Source: CBDBCU01 sp965203435
Lineage (GTDB): Bacteria > Chloroflexota > Dehalococcoidia > Lucifugimonadales > UBA3495
Reading direction: 5' to 3'
Length of the DNA: 64,000 nt
Assembly: GCA_965203435.1 (NCBI GenBank)
Contig: CBDBCU010000004.1
Location: forward strand, 111,241-175,240
Below are positions 52,483 to 61,150 of this stretch, one piece after another. The notes beneath the pieces are model-generated. The model saw only the letters and a list, made by a program, of their open reading frames with translations, searched no databases and was not told where the DNA came from. The position numbers and the translations under genes were made by a program. Position 1 is the first letter of the stretch. Every line of letters begins with the position of its first letter.

Positions 52483-55023
52483 ATGAAAGCGGCGGCCTTG
52501 GCGGCGGCGTGGCTGGCCGGCTTGGCCCTGGCCGGGTGGGGTTACGCCGCCGCCGAGCCGTTGGCCCTTTTCCTGCTGGCCGCCCTGGCCGTCATTCTGG
52601 CGCTGGCCCTGGGATTGCTGCGCCGGCGGCTCCCGGCCGGGCCGTTGCTTTTGCTCGGGTCGCCCTGGCCGCTCTTGTTATTGGCAATGCTGCTGTTGGC
52701 AATGGGGCGCTATGCCGCCGCGCCGGCCGCGCCCGTCCTGCTCGACCGGGATAAACAGGCGGTTACGATCCGGGGGCAGGTAGTCAGCGATCCGGAGGCT
52801 ACCGCTACCCGGGTCAAGTTTCGGCTGGCTTTGGCGGAAATCCGCCGCGGCCCGGGATCCGATTGGCAGCCGCAGGGCGGCCAGGTACTGGCTTTCGCGC
52901 CGCCCCCGGCGGAGCTAGTGCGATTGCCGGAGCGGGAGCCGCCCTATATCCGCTATGGCGATTTACTGGAAATTCCCGGCTCGCTGCAACGGCCGCAGCC
53001 CTTTGCCGGCTTTGACTATCCCGCTTATCTGGAAAATCAAGGCATATCCGCTATTCTGTGGTCCCACGAAAGCGCCTGGTTGGGGCCGGCCGAGCTGGAC
53101 GCCGGGCCGCAGTTCCGGGCGCGGATTTACGATTGGCGCCGCCAATTGGCCCGCCGGATGGACGCCGCCCTGCCGCCGGAGCCGGCCGCCCTGGCCCAAG
53201 CCCTGCTGCTGGGTCTGCGCGGCCAGTTGACCGAGGAGGTGGTACAGAACTTCCGGCAGACTGGCACCTCTCACCTGTTAGCCATCTCCGGCATCCACTT
53301 CGGAATCCTGCTGGCCCTGACTTTAGGTTTATTGCGGGGATTGCTGGGGCGGCGCACGCCGGCGCCGTTGCTGCTGACTTTAGCCGCCGTAGGATTGTAT
53401 GTGGTGTTGAGCGGGGCCGCGCCCTCGGTAGTGCGGGCGGCGCTGATGGGCAGCGTCTATCTGGGGGCCTTGGCGCTGGGCCGGCCGCGGGCCACTTTAC
53501 TGCCGGCTTTGGCTTTCAGCGCCGTGCTGATGACCGCCCTGGAACCCCGCCTGATGGCCCGCATTTCTTTCCAACTCAGCTTTGCCGCGATGGTAGGCAT
53601 TGCCCTGGCTTTGCCCTGGCAGACGGCCGCCAGCCGGGCCATCGCCGCCCAATTCCAGCATAGCAGCGCCCTAGGGCGGATTGGCGGCGGTTTGCCTTTG
53701 CAAGGATTGGTTTCCGGCCTCATCATCGGGGCGGCGGCAACGGTGGCAACCTTTCCCCTGGTGGCGTTTCACTTTAAGGAACTGCCACTTTTGGGACTGC
53801 CAGCCACTTTGCTGGCCGCGCCCTTGCTGCCCTTGGCCCTGGTCGGCGGATTGGCGGCGGCTTTGGCCGGCTTGGTACATCCCCTTTTCGGGCAGGCGGT
53901 GGGACTGGCGGCCGCTTTGCCTCTGACGGCCCTACTGCAACTAGTGGATTGGATTCCGGGCTGGACGATAGCTAGGGAGGGCGGCAACGGTCTCGGGGTA
54001 TTGGCCTGGTACGCTTTGCTGATTGCCGCCTTGCTGTTGGCTGACCGCTTGACCTCAGGCCGGGGCTTGGCCGGCCGCTTTCGGATTCCGATTAACCGGG
54101 AACCTTTGCCGCCGCTCCTGGGTTTTACCGACAGCGGCCGGCCGCGTTCTCCTGGGGCCTACCTGGGCTTGGCCGGGGCCGCCATCATTTTGGCCGCGTC
54201 AGTGCTTTATATGGGGGCTGGCCTGTTTCAGCGGGCCGATGGCAAGCTGCATATCCATTTCTTTGATGTGGGGCAAGGCGACAGCGCGCTGATTGTTACG
54301 CCGCAAGGCCGGCAAGTGCTGATTGACGGCGGCCCGGATACTGCCGGGGCCGCCCGCGCCCTGGCTACGGTTATGCCGGCTTGGGATAAGCGGCTGGATG
54401 CCGTAACCGTAACCCATCTGGACGCCGACCACAGCCGGGGACTGCTGCATACCCTGGAATCCTATCGGGTGGACACGGTGCTGGTCGGCGCTAAAGATGC
54501 GGAAAGTTCCCTCTATCCCCAATGGCGGCGGACGCTGGAACGGCAGGGCTATGACCCGGTCTATCTGACCGCCGGGCAAATTTTGACCCTGGAGGAGGGG
54601 GTAACGCTGGAAATCCTGCATCCCCCGGCTATTCCTTTGCGCGGCCCGTTGTGGAACGCCAACAATAACAGCCTGGTAATGCGGCTGGTTTATGGCGAGA
54701 TGCGCTTTCTGCTGGCCGGGGATATTGCGGCGGCGGCGGAAAATTACCTAATTCGCCGGGATGCCCCCTTGCAAAGCCAGGTGCTGAAAGTAGCCCATCA
54801 CGGCAGCAAAAGCTCGACGACCGCCGCCTTTCTGCGGGCGGTCAACCCCCAATGGGCGGTCATTTCCGCCGGCGCGGACAATTCCTACGGCCATCCCCAT
54901 CCCATGATTATGGCCCGCTTGGAAAACCTGATGGGCTCCGAGGCCATCTACCAAACCGCCCAGCAGGGTACCATCCATTTCAGCACCGACGGCCAGCGGC
55001 TGTGGGTGGAAACGGAAAAATAA
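52483..55023 (+). CDS. comEC: ComEC/Rec2 DNA-uptake channel
   Basis: 846 residues, 22 bp after comEA. Up to ten membrane helices; the competence domain has GTSHLLAISGIHFGILLALT and GAAPSVVRAALMG; the C-terminal metallo-beta-lactamase-like domain has HIHFFDVGQGDSALIV and VTHLDADHSRGL. The ATPase and nuclease roles for single-strand DNA import are inferred from the family. Complete. Confidence 0.95.
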   Translation: MKAAALAAAWLAGLALAGWGYAAAEPLALFLLAALAVILALALGLLRRRLPAGPLLLLGSPWPLLLLAMLLLAMGRYAAAPAAPVLLDRDKQAVTIRGQVVSDPEATATRVKFRLALAEIRRGPGSDWQPQGGQVLAFAPPPAELVRLPEREPPYIRYGDLLEIPGSLQRPQPFAGFDYPAYLENQGISAILWSHESAWLGPAELDAGPQFRARIYDWRRQLARRMDAALPPEPAALAQALLLGLRGQLTEEVVQNFRQTGTSHLLAISGIHFGILLALTLGLLRGLLGRRTPAPLLLTLAAVGLYVVLSGAAPSVVRAALMGSVYLGALALGRPRATLLPALAFSAVLMTALEPRLMARISFQLSFAAMVGIALALPWQTAASRAIAAQFQHSSALGRIGGGLPLQGLVSGLIIGAAATVATFPLVAFHFKELPLLGLPATLLAAPLLPLALVGGLAAALAGLVHPLFGQAVGLAAALPLTALLQLVDWIPGWTIAREGGNGLGVLAWYALLIAALLLADRLTSGRGLAGRFRIPINREPLPPLLGFTDSGRPRSPGAYLGLAGAAIILAASVLYMGAGLFQRADGKLHIHFFDVGQGDSALIVTPQGRQVLIDGGPDTAGAARALATVMPAWDKRLDAVTVTHLDADHSRGLLHTLESYRVDTVLVGAKDAESSLYPQWRRTLERQGYDPVYLTAGQILTLEEGVTLEILHPPAIPLRGPLWNANNNSLVMRLVYGEMRFLLAGDIAAAAENYLIRRDAPLQSQVLKVAHHGSKSSTTAAFLRAVNPQWAVISAGADNSYGHPHPMIMARLENLMGSEAIYQTAQQGTIHFSTDGQRLWVETEK

Positions 55024-55025
55024 AC

Positions 55026-56177
55026 CTAGGCCGGCCTAACCCGCCGTTGCCGCGGCCCGTTCAGCCCCTTGCCGATAAAGGTATAGCGCACCGCCCATTG
55101 GTAGCTGAGCAGCAAAAGCAGCGCTACCCCCAGGCACAGCAGGCCGAATTTCAGGTGGACGTTCAGCGGCCAGTTCAGCAGGAGCATCTGCCCAGCCACA
55201 ATCAGCGGCATATGCGCCAGGTACATCCAATAAGCGGCGTCCGACAGGTAGCGCACCCAGAAGCGTTCCCGGCCGGCCAGCAGCCGAAACAGCCCTATCA
55301 ATCCGAAACCCATCAGCCAGGCATAGGCCAGTTGCACCGCCGCCGCCAATATCCGCAGCACTGCGCCGCCGTCCGGGTCGCCATCGGACAAAACCAGGGC
55401 CAGGGGAAAGACCAGCAGCAAAGCCGGGACCAAGGCCGCGGCCCAGCCGCGACCGACTACTATTCCCCGCTGCTGCATAAAGACGCCCAGCAGAAAGAAC
55501 ATTGCATACCAGGCCAGGGCTTGCGGATTGATAACAGGACTGCCGGTTTCCGCGCCCAGCCCATTCATCAGCAGCCGCGGCAGCAGGGACAGGGGTATCA
55601 GCCCCCACCAGAGCCAGGGATGGCGGAAAGTCAATCCCAGCTTGACCAGCAGGGCAAACAGGGCCACTAAAGCCAGTAGATACCACAGAAACCATAGATG
55701 ATCCAGGTCGTAAGTCCAGGAAAGCAGCCAGGTAAAGGGATGCAGCGGCGCAAAATCATCATTGCCGCCGCTGAGGGATAGCAGCAACCCGGTGGCCGGC
55801 ACAATAGTAACCGCTCCAATCGCCAGGGGCAGGCCGACCCGCCGCAGACGATGGCCCAAGACCGCCCGCAGCCCGTACCGCCGCCACAGCAGCGCAGTAA
55901 AGAACCCGCTGAGCAGAAAGAAAATCGGCATCCGGAAACCGTGAATAGCCGCCAGCAGGATGCCGTAGCCGTCCGCTACTTCCTCGGTAACGCCCGGATC
56001 GGTCAACGGCCAATCCTCGCTGCCCAGCAGGAACAGCGCGCCGTGCAGCACAATACCCAGCAGCATTGCCACGCCGCGCAAAGCGTCCAGGTCATGATAG
56101 CGCGGCGCGGCCGGAGTATCCGGAGCCGCCGCCGCGGCCCGGTCAGCAACTGTCGTAGCGGTATTCCCTGGCTCCAT
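55026..56177 (-). CDS. Acyltransferase 3 family membrane protein
   Basis: 383 residues, ten or so membrane helices. Begins DLDALRGVAMLLGIVLHGAL, the family signature, with HLWFLWYLLALVALFALLV, and LAHMPLIVAGQMLL late. Resembles OpgC-type O-acyltransferases. TGATG overlap with the preceding short gene, so they are coupled. Target sugar or lipid unknown. Converges on comEC with a 2-bp gap. Confidence 0.9.
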   Translation of the reverse strand: MEPGNTATTVADRAAAAAPDTPAAPRYHDLDALRGVAMLLGIVLHGALFLLGSEDWPLTDPGVTEEVADGYGILLAAIHGFRMPIFFLLSGFFTALLWRRYGLRAVLGHRLRRVGLPLAIGAVTIVPATGLLLSLSGGNDDFAPLHPFTWLLSWTYDLDHLWFLWYLLALVALFALLVKLGLTFRHPWLWWGLIPLSLLPRLLMNGLGAETGSPVINPQALAWYAMFFLLGVFMQQRGIVVGRGWAAALVPALLLVFPLALVLSDGDPDGGAVLRILAAAVQLAYAWLMGFGLIGLFRLLAGRERFWVRYLSDAAYWMYLAHMPLIVAGQMLLLNWPLNVHLKFGLLCLGVALLLLLSYQWAVRYTFIGKGLNGPRQRRVRPA

Positions 56178-56434
56178 CAGGATTGCCGGCCGGCGGCGAT
56201 AGTTTCCGCAGGGCCGGACGCCGCCAATATCGCCGCCAGATATTCCGACGCCGCGCGCAGCTCGAAGCCCACTACATCAAACCCGTCCTCCTCGCTGCCA
56301 AAGTCAATGACCAGCGGCGCGGTGACCTCGCTGGAAGTGGCAACTTTGCGGCCGGGAATCAGCGCCCGCACGATGTCGGATTCCTTATAGTAGCGCACTT
56401 CCAGATAGGCGTCGCCGGCAAGGGGGGAGTTCAT
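56177..56434 (-). CDS. DUF2283-like small protein
   Basis: 85 residues, AGAGGTG before the ATG. YLEVRYYKESDIVRALIPG, TAPLVIDFGSEEDGFDVVGF and ELRAASEYLA match the short beta-sheet DUF2283 pattern (Y-D-x-x-x-D type). Coupled to the acyltransferase. Function unknown. Confidence 0.65.
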   Translation of the reverse strand: MNSPLAGDAYLEVRYYKESDIVRALIPGRKVATSSEVTAPLVIDFGSEEDGFDVVGFELRAASEYLAAILAASGPAETIAAGRQS

Positions 56435-56561
56435 AATTCACCTCTTTCGTAGCGTCATCATACCCGGTTTTATGCCCTTTGGCAAGGGTATATAATTGCC
56501 TTGGCAATAGCATCCTTCAACCAGTTCAGGATGAGCGGAAAAGGATAGTCTAGCCGGCCGG

Positions 56562-56590
56562 TTGACAGATGGCCCGCCGCCGTAGATGAT
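56562..56590 (+). promoter_or_regulatory. Promoter of the zinc alcohol dehydrogenase
   Basis: TTGACA (56562-56567), 17-bp spacer, GATGAT (56585-56590). A REP is just upstream (56509-56540). Confidence 0.55.
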
Positions 56591-56637
56591 ATAGGGCAGG
56601 GTGGGGTGTTGGGGAATTGAATAGAGGAGGCTCAGCG

Positions 56638-57732
56638 GTGAAGGCTGCCGTTTTGTACGAATATGGGCAACCCCTGGCGGTGGAGGAGGTGGAGCTGGAT
56701 GAACCTCAGGCCGGCGAGGTGCTGGTCAAAATCGGGGCGGCCGGCGTCTGCCGCAGCGATCGCCACTTTATGCACGGCGACGCCAATATCAACCTGCCCG
56801 CCGTCCTGGGCCACGAGGGGGCCGGCACGGTGGTGGAAGTCGGCCCCGGCGTTACCCTGGCCCAGCCCGGCGACCAGGTAATCCTGTCCTTTGTGCCGGC
56901 TTGCGGCCGCTGCGAATCCTGTCTGGCCGGCCGTTCCAATCTGTGCGATTTGCACATGGCGACCGGCCCCTTTATGCTGGACGGCACCACCCGCCTGCAC
57001 AAGAACGGGCAGGATATTCACCACATGGGCAAGGTGGCCTGCTTTGCCGAATATGCCGTCGTCCCCGAAACCGGGGTTGTCCCCACTACCGCCCCCCTGC
57101 CGATGGCCCAGGCGGCGATGATTGGCTGCTCCGTGCCGACCGGCGTGGGGGCCGCCCTGTTCAGCGCCCAGGTGCAACCGGGCAGCACGGTGGCCGTCGT
57201 GGGCTGCGGCGGCGTGGGCCTCAATGTGATTATGGGGGCCAAACTGCTGAACGCCGGCCGCATCATCGCCGTGGACATCCGGGAAAGTCAGCTGGAGTTC
57301 GCCATGAAGTTCGGGGCGACCCATTCGGTCAACGCCGCCGACCGGGATCCGGTGGCTCAGGTCAAGGAAATCACCGGCGGCCGCGGGGCCGACTATACCT
57401 TTGAGGTGTTCGGCTCGGCGGAAACGGTGCGGACGGCCTATGATATGTGCGGCAAGAGCGGCACGGTGACGGTAGTGGGCATTGCCCCCATCGGCGCGGC
57501 CGCCCCCATCAACGCCGTGGATCTGGTGCGGAACGAAAAGACGGTGCGCGGCACCTACTACGGCTCGGCCCGTTCCCGCACCGATATGCCGCGGATGATT
57601 GATCTGTATCTGGCCGGCAAACTGAACCTGGATGACCTGGTCGTCCGCCGCTATCCCCTGGAACAGATTAACGAAGCCTACGCGGATATGGACGCCGGGG
57701 AAATCGGCCGGGGTGCTATCGTCTTTGACTGA
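56638..57732 (+). CDS. Zinc-dependent alcohol dehydrogenase
   Basis: 364 residues from a GTG with GAGGAGG upstream. Catalytic zinc: GVCRSDRH Cys and LGHEGAGTV His-Glu. Structural zinc: CGRCESCLAGRSNLC (C-x2-C-x2-C-x7-C). NAD-binding VVGCGGVGLNVIMGAKLLNA. Resembles class III / NDMA-dependent ADH. The alcohol or formaldehyde substrate cannot be told. Confidence 0.93.
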   Translation: MKAAVLYEYGQPLAVEEVELDEPQAGEVLVKIGAAGVCRSDRHFMHGDANINLPAVLGHEGAGTVVEVGPGVTLAQPGDQVILSFVPACGRCESCLAGRSNLCDLHMATGPFMLDGTTRLHKNGQDIHHMGKVACFAEYAVVPETGVVPTTAPLPMAQAAMIGCSVPTGVGAALFSAQVQPGSTVAVVGCGGVGLNVIMGAKLLNAGRIIAVDIRESQLEFAMKFGATHSVNAADRDPVAQVKEITGGRGADYTFEVFGSAETVRTAYDMCGKSGTVTVVGIAPIGAAAPINAVDLVRNEKTVRGTYYGSARSRTDMPRMIDLYLAGKLNLDDLVVRRYPLEQINEAYADMDAGEIGRGAIVFD

Positions 57733-57759
57733 CCGGCGGGCCGGGCAAGGGCCGTCCCC

Positions 57760-58041
57760 TACCGTCATTCCCGCGTAAGCGGGAACCCGGCGGCGGCAGA
57801 GGCGCAATCGTCATCCCGGCGTATCCTACCGTTATTCCCGCGTAAGCGGGAATCCAGGAATACCCGACGGTAAGCCGACTGGTCTTTTCAGTACCGTTAT
57901 GGATTCCCGCTTACGCGGGAATGACGGTAGGGGACGGCGGTAATGACGGCAAGGGATTCCCGCATAAGGGGAATGACAGTAGTGTGCGGCGGGAATGGCG
58001 GCAAGGATTCCCGGATTCCCGCTTACGCGGGAATGACGGTA
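57760..58041. repeat. MITE-filled gap before the GrdB-like gene
   Basis: Three full or half ATTCCC/GGGAAT elements (57760, 57832-57930, 58015-58041) and several degenerate GATTCCCGC pieces. No gene here. Interior of one contains CCGACTGGTCTTTTCAGTACCG. Confidence 0.85.
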
Positions 58042-58136
58042 GGGTACGGTCGGGATGATGGGCGGCAGGAAGGATGGCAAGGAATTGCCCCGGATTGGCC
58101 CGGCAGCGCAGCGGAAAGGAAAATAAGGAGGCCCTT

Positions 58137-59333
58137 ATGCCCCGGTTGGAAACCCTCAGCGAAGTTCAGCGGCGGACGCTGGAGTTCTTTCCCTGTCTGG
58201 AAAATGACGCGACGCCCTGGGTGACGCCGGCACGGGATCTGGCCCACAGCAAGGTGGCTCTGGTCACCACGGCCGGCCTGCATTTGCGCGGCGACCCGCC
58301 CTTTGCCCGGGATGCGGCCGGCGGCGAGTCCTCTTACCGGGTCATCCCCAGCGACTGCAACCCGTCCGAGGTGATGCAAAGCCACTTTTCCATCGGCTTT
58401 GACCATACCGGCCTATACCGGGACTTGAATGTCACCTTTCCGATGGATCGGCTGCGGGAACTGGCCGAGCAGGGCGTCGTTGGCAGCCTTTCCGCCAACT
58501 ACTACTCTTTTATGGGGGCTTTGCGCGATCCCAGCCGCCTGATGGCGGAAACCGGCCCGGAAGTGGGCCGGCGCTTGCTGGCCGAGGGGGTGGAAGTAGC
58601 CCTGCTGACCCCCACTTGACCCCTCTGCACCCACACCGTGAGTGTGCTGGCCCGGATTTTGGAGGAGCATAAAATCGCCACCACCGCCCTGGTGATGGTG
58701 CGGGAACACGCCGCCCGGGTGAAACCGCCGCGGGCTTTGTATGTCCCCTTTTACTTCGGCTTTGCCCTGGGCAAGCCCGACGACCCGGCCTATCAGCATC
58801 GAGTCATCAAGGCGGCTTTTGACCTGCTGGATGCCGAATCCGGCCCGGTCTTGGCCGATTTCCCGGAGGATGGCGACCCGGCGATTATGCCGCAGGCGTC
58901 GGAAGTGACGGCGGCGCCTTTCCAGGTTTCCCGCAACACCGCCGACGAAATAACGGCGCTGCGGGCTTTTTACGAGCGTTGGGTCGCCAGCCACGGCGGC
59001 CGCACCGCCGTTGGATTGAGCGGCATCCCCCAACGCCGCTTTCGGGGAATGATACCCTTTCTGGAATCCGTAGCCCGGGGTCAGGAGGCCGATTGGCCGG
59101 AACGGCCGGAGGAAGTGTCCCGGCCGCAGTTTATCCGCTACTGCGTCGATGACCTGAAAGCCTTTTACTACGAGGCGCGGATGGCGCAGCAGCCGGCGGC
59201 CGACCCGGAAGCCCTGCATCGCTGGTTCTGGGGCAGCACCGCCGCCGGGAAACTGATTGCCGACCTCGCCGCCCAACTGAACGCCGCCGAGGATCCGACC
59301 CTGCGCGCCCTGGCCTACGGGCTGGCCCGGTAG
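58137..59333 (+). CDS. GrdB-family reductase with in-frame TGA (probable selenoprotein)
   Basis: Two adjacent frames (58137-58619 and 58638-59333) form one 398-codon gene when the TGA at 58617 is read as selenocysteine (U161). Reads VALLTPT-U-PLCTHTVSVL, giving a U-x-x-C redox motif, followed by ARILEEHKIATT as in the glycine/sarcosine/betaine reductase selenoprotein B family. Ribosome site AAGGAGG before ATG 58137. The downstream half has no ribosome site of its own and its possible GTG (58638) would omit the conserved CTHT. Homologues with Cys in place of U are known to me. Needs SelA, SelB and tRNA-Sec elsewhere. Confidence 0.75.
58620..58650 (+). promoter_or_regulatory. Candidate bacterial SECIS hairpin
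   Basis: CACAC-CGTGA-GTGTG, stem 58632-58636 with 58642-58646, loop with GT; two further C-G pairs are possible past a 2-base bulge. The loop starts 18 bases after the TGA, within the usual 16-37 base window. The stem is short, so support is moderate. Confidence 0.4.
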
Positions 59334-59337
59334 GGCG

Positions 59338-59445
59338 GCGGCTTGGCAGCCCGGCGGCCCGGTAGCCGGCAGCCCGGCGGCTTGGCGGCCCGGTAGCCGG
59401 CAGCCCGGCGGCTTGGCAGCCCGGTAGTCGGTAGCCCGGTAGAAA
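59338..59445. repeat. Short GC-rich direct repeats
   Basis: GCCCGGTAGCCGGCAGCCC and GGCGGCTTGGC(A/G)GCCCGG recur three or four times between the GrdB-like gene and the GNAT gene. No coding frame of its own. Confidence 0.7.
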
Positions 59446-59463
59446 GAGGGAGACGGCGGTTTT

Positions 59464-59916
59464 ATGGCGGATCTAACGATTAAATTGGCGGAAACGGCGG
59501 CGGAACGGGAGGGCGCGGTCAATCTGCGGATGCAGGTGTTCGTGGTGGAGCAAGGCGTGCCGGCGGCGATCGAAGTGGATGAATTTGACGCCGCCGCCGA
59601 CACCATCCACGCCGTAGCCCTGCATCAGGGCCGGGTCATTGCCACCGGCCGCCTGGTGGTGGAGCCGGATGATGCCGGCCAAGCCCGGGGCCGGATTGGG
59701 CGGATGGCGGTAGCGGCGGCCTGGCGGCGGCAGGGCATCGGCGGCCAGATCCTGCAACGATTGGAACAGGAAGCCCGCCAGTTGGGATTGCCGCGCTGTA
59801 TGCTCCACGCCCAGGAATATGTCAAAAGTTTCTACGCCAACCTGGGCTACCAGGAACGGGGCAGCGTCTTTTTAGAGGCCAACATCCCCCACATTGAGAT
59901 GACGCGGGAGTTGTGA
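59464..59916 (+). CDS. GNAT family N-acetyltransferase
   Basis: 150 residues, GGGAGA before the ATG. Acetyl-CoA binding motif GRIGRMAVAAAWRRQGIGGQ (Q/RxxGxG/A) near residue 85, and AQEYVKSFYANLGYQERGSV as the last strand-helix. Matches the short ElaA/GNAT-like type. Substrate unknown. Confidence 0.92.
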   Translation: MADLTIKLAETAAEREGAVNLRMQVFVVEQGVPAAIEVDEFDAAADTIHAVALHQGRVIATGRLVVEPDDAGQARGRIGRMAVAAAWRRQGIGGQILQRLEQEARQLGLPRCMLHAQEYVKSFYANLGYQERGSVFLEANIPHIEMTREL

Positions 59917-59953
59917 GGGGGGCGGCGGATTTGCCGCCCGGCATAGCCGGCGG

Positions 59954-60979
59954 TCAGTCCTCCGGCGCATCCCGGGCCAAGTCCTCGGCCAAGATGATGG
60001 AGACCCCGGCGGCCGCGGCTTGAGCTTCCTGCGGCGGATGGACGCGGCCGCTGACCACTACGGCTTTAGCGGCTATGCCGGTAGCCTTTTCCAGAATGGC
60101 GGCCCGTTCCGCGGCCCGGTCAATATCCTCCTGATGCAGGGTTATGGAAACTTCCACGGCGATATAAACCGGCGCGGCGGTAGCCCGGTCAGTAGCGCGC
60201 AGAATGACATCCAGCAGCCGAACCTGGATATTCTGCTCCGGGGTGATGATTTGCTGATCCTCGGCATCCTCGAGCAGTTCGGCAAATCCCCGGTCGATGC
60301 TGGCGATGATGCTTTTCAGGGTAACGGCGCGGCGCAGACGCATCCGTTGGCTGAGGACGACGTCCAAGTGGCCCTGGAGCCGCCGTTCCGCGTCCGCGCC
60401 CAGCAGGCGGCCGAGTTGTCCCTGCATCCGGTCGATTTCTACCCGCATCTGCCGGGTGTTAGTTTCCAGGCCGGTCAGCCGCTCGTTGGTGCTGGCGGCA
60501 ATTTCCTCCAGCCGGGCCAGCCGCTCGTTAGAGCTGGCGGCGATTTCCTCGAGTTTGGTCAGCCGCTGCTCAGAACGGGCGGCAATTTCCTCCAGGTTGG
60601 CAGTACGCCCTTCCAGGCCGGTCAGCCGCTCGTTAGAGCTGGCGGCGATTTCCTCCAGCCGAGTCAGCCGCTCGTTAGAGCTGGCGGCAATTTCCTCCAG
60701 CCGGGCCAGCCGCTCGTTAGCCCGCTCGTTGGTTTCCCGCTGCTCCTGGATGAAGTCGTTCACCACCTGCTCCAGCCGGGCCAGCCGCTCGTCAGCCCGC
60801 TGGTTGGTTTCCCGCTGCTCCTGGATGAAGTCGTTTACCACCTGGGTCAGCTGCGCCAAGGCGGTCGGCAAATCCAGAATTTCCTTGGTGAGCAGCAGCG
60901 AGCGCAGGGTATCCGACCACTCCGGGCGTTCCGCCAGGATGCGGGCCAGGTCGCTGATGTCGTTGATGGTGGTAGTCAT
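59954..60979 (-). CDS. Coiled-coil DUF3782-like PD-(D/E)XK protein
   Basis: 341 residues. N-terminal helix (ARILAERPEWSDTLRSLLLT), then about 140 residues of 14-residue units of the LARLEEIAASSNERLTRLEE type forming a long coiled coil, then a nuclease-like domain: YIAVEVSITLHQEDIDRAAE and GRVHPPQEAQAAAAGVSI. Similar coiled-coil plus nuclease-like proteins are common in cyanobacteria and Chloroflexota. Consensus promoter CTGACA (61023-61028), 17 bp, TATAAT (61000-61005). Confidence 0.8.
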   Translation of the reverse strand: MTTTINDISDLARILAERPEWSDTLRSLLLTKEILDLPTALAQLTQVVNDFIQEQRETNQRADERLARLEQVVNDFIQEQRETNERANERLARLEEIAASSNERLTRLEEIAASSNERLTGLEGRTANLEEIAARSEQRLTKLEEIAASSNERLARLEEIAASTNERLTGLETNTRQMRVEIDRMQGQLGRLLGADAERRLQGHLDVVLSQRMRLRRAVTLKSIIASIDRGFAELLEDAEDQQIITPEQNIQVRLLDVILRATDRATAAPVYIAVEVSITLHQEDIDRAAERAAILEKATGIAAKAVVVSGRVHPPQEAQAAAAGVSIILAEDLARDAPED

Positions 60980-60999
60980 TCCCTTACCCTCCCGGCATT

Positions 61000-61028
61000 A
61001 TTATAGCGCCGCCGGGATGATTTGTCAG
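61000..61028 (-). promoter_or_regulatory. Promoter of the coiled-coil nuclease-like gene
   Basis: Minus strand CTGACA (61023-61028), 17-bp spacer, TATAAT (61000-61005), close to consensus. Confidence 0.7.
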
Positions 61029-61150
61029 GTTTTTGACACTTTTGGATTCCGTTCTGCGGCGGCGTATTCGTCCCTCAGCAGGTTTCAGGATGAACGGAAC
61101 GAATACGCCGCCGCCCGGCCGCCTTGCTGCGGGGCTTGAAACTCGCCCCC

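Noticed and set aside
58617..58619. TGA as an ordinary nonsense mutation giving a pseudogene
   Set aside because: The codon is exactly at the redox motif, both halves are intact, and no other lesion is present; selenocysteine fits better, though not proven.
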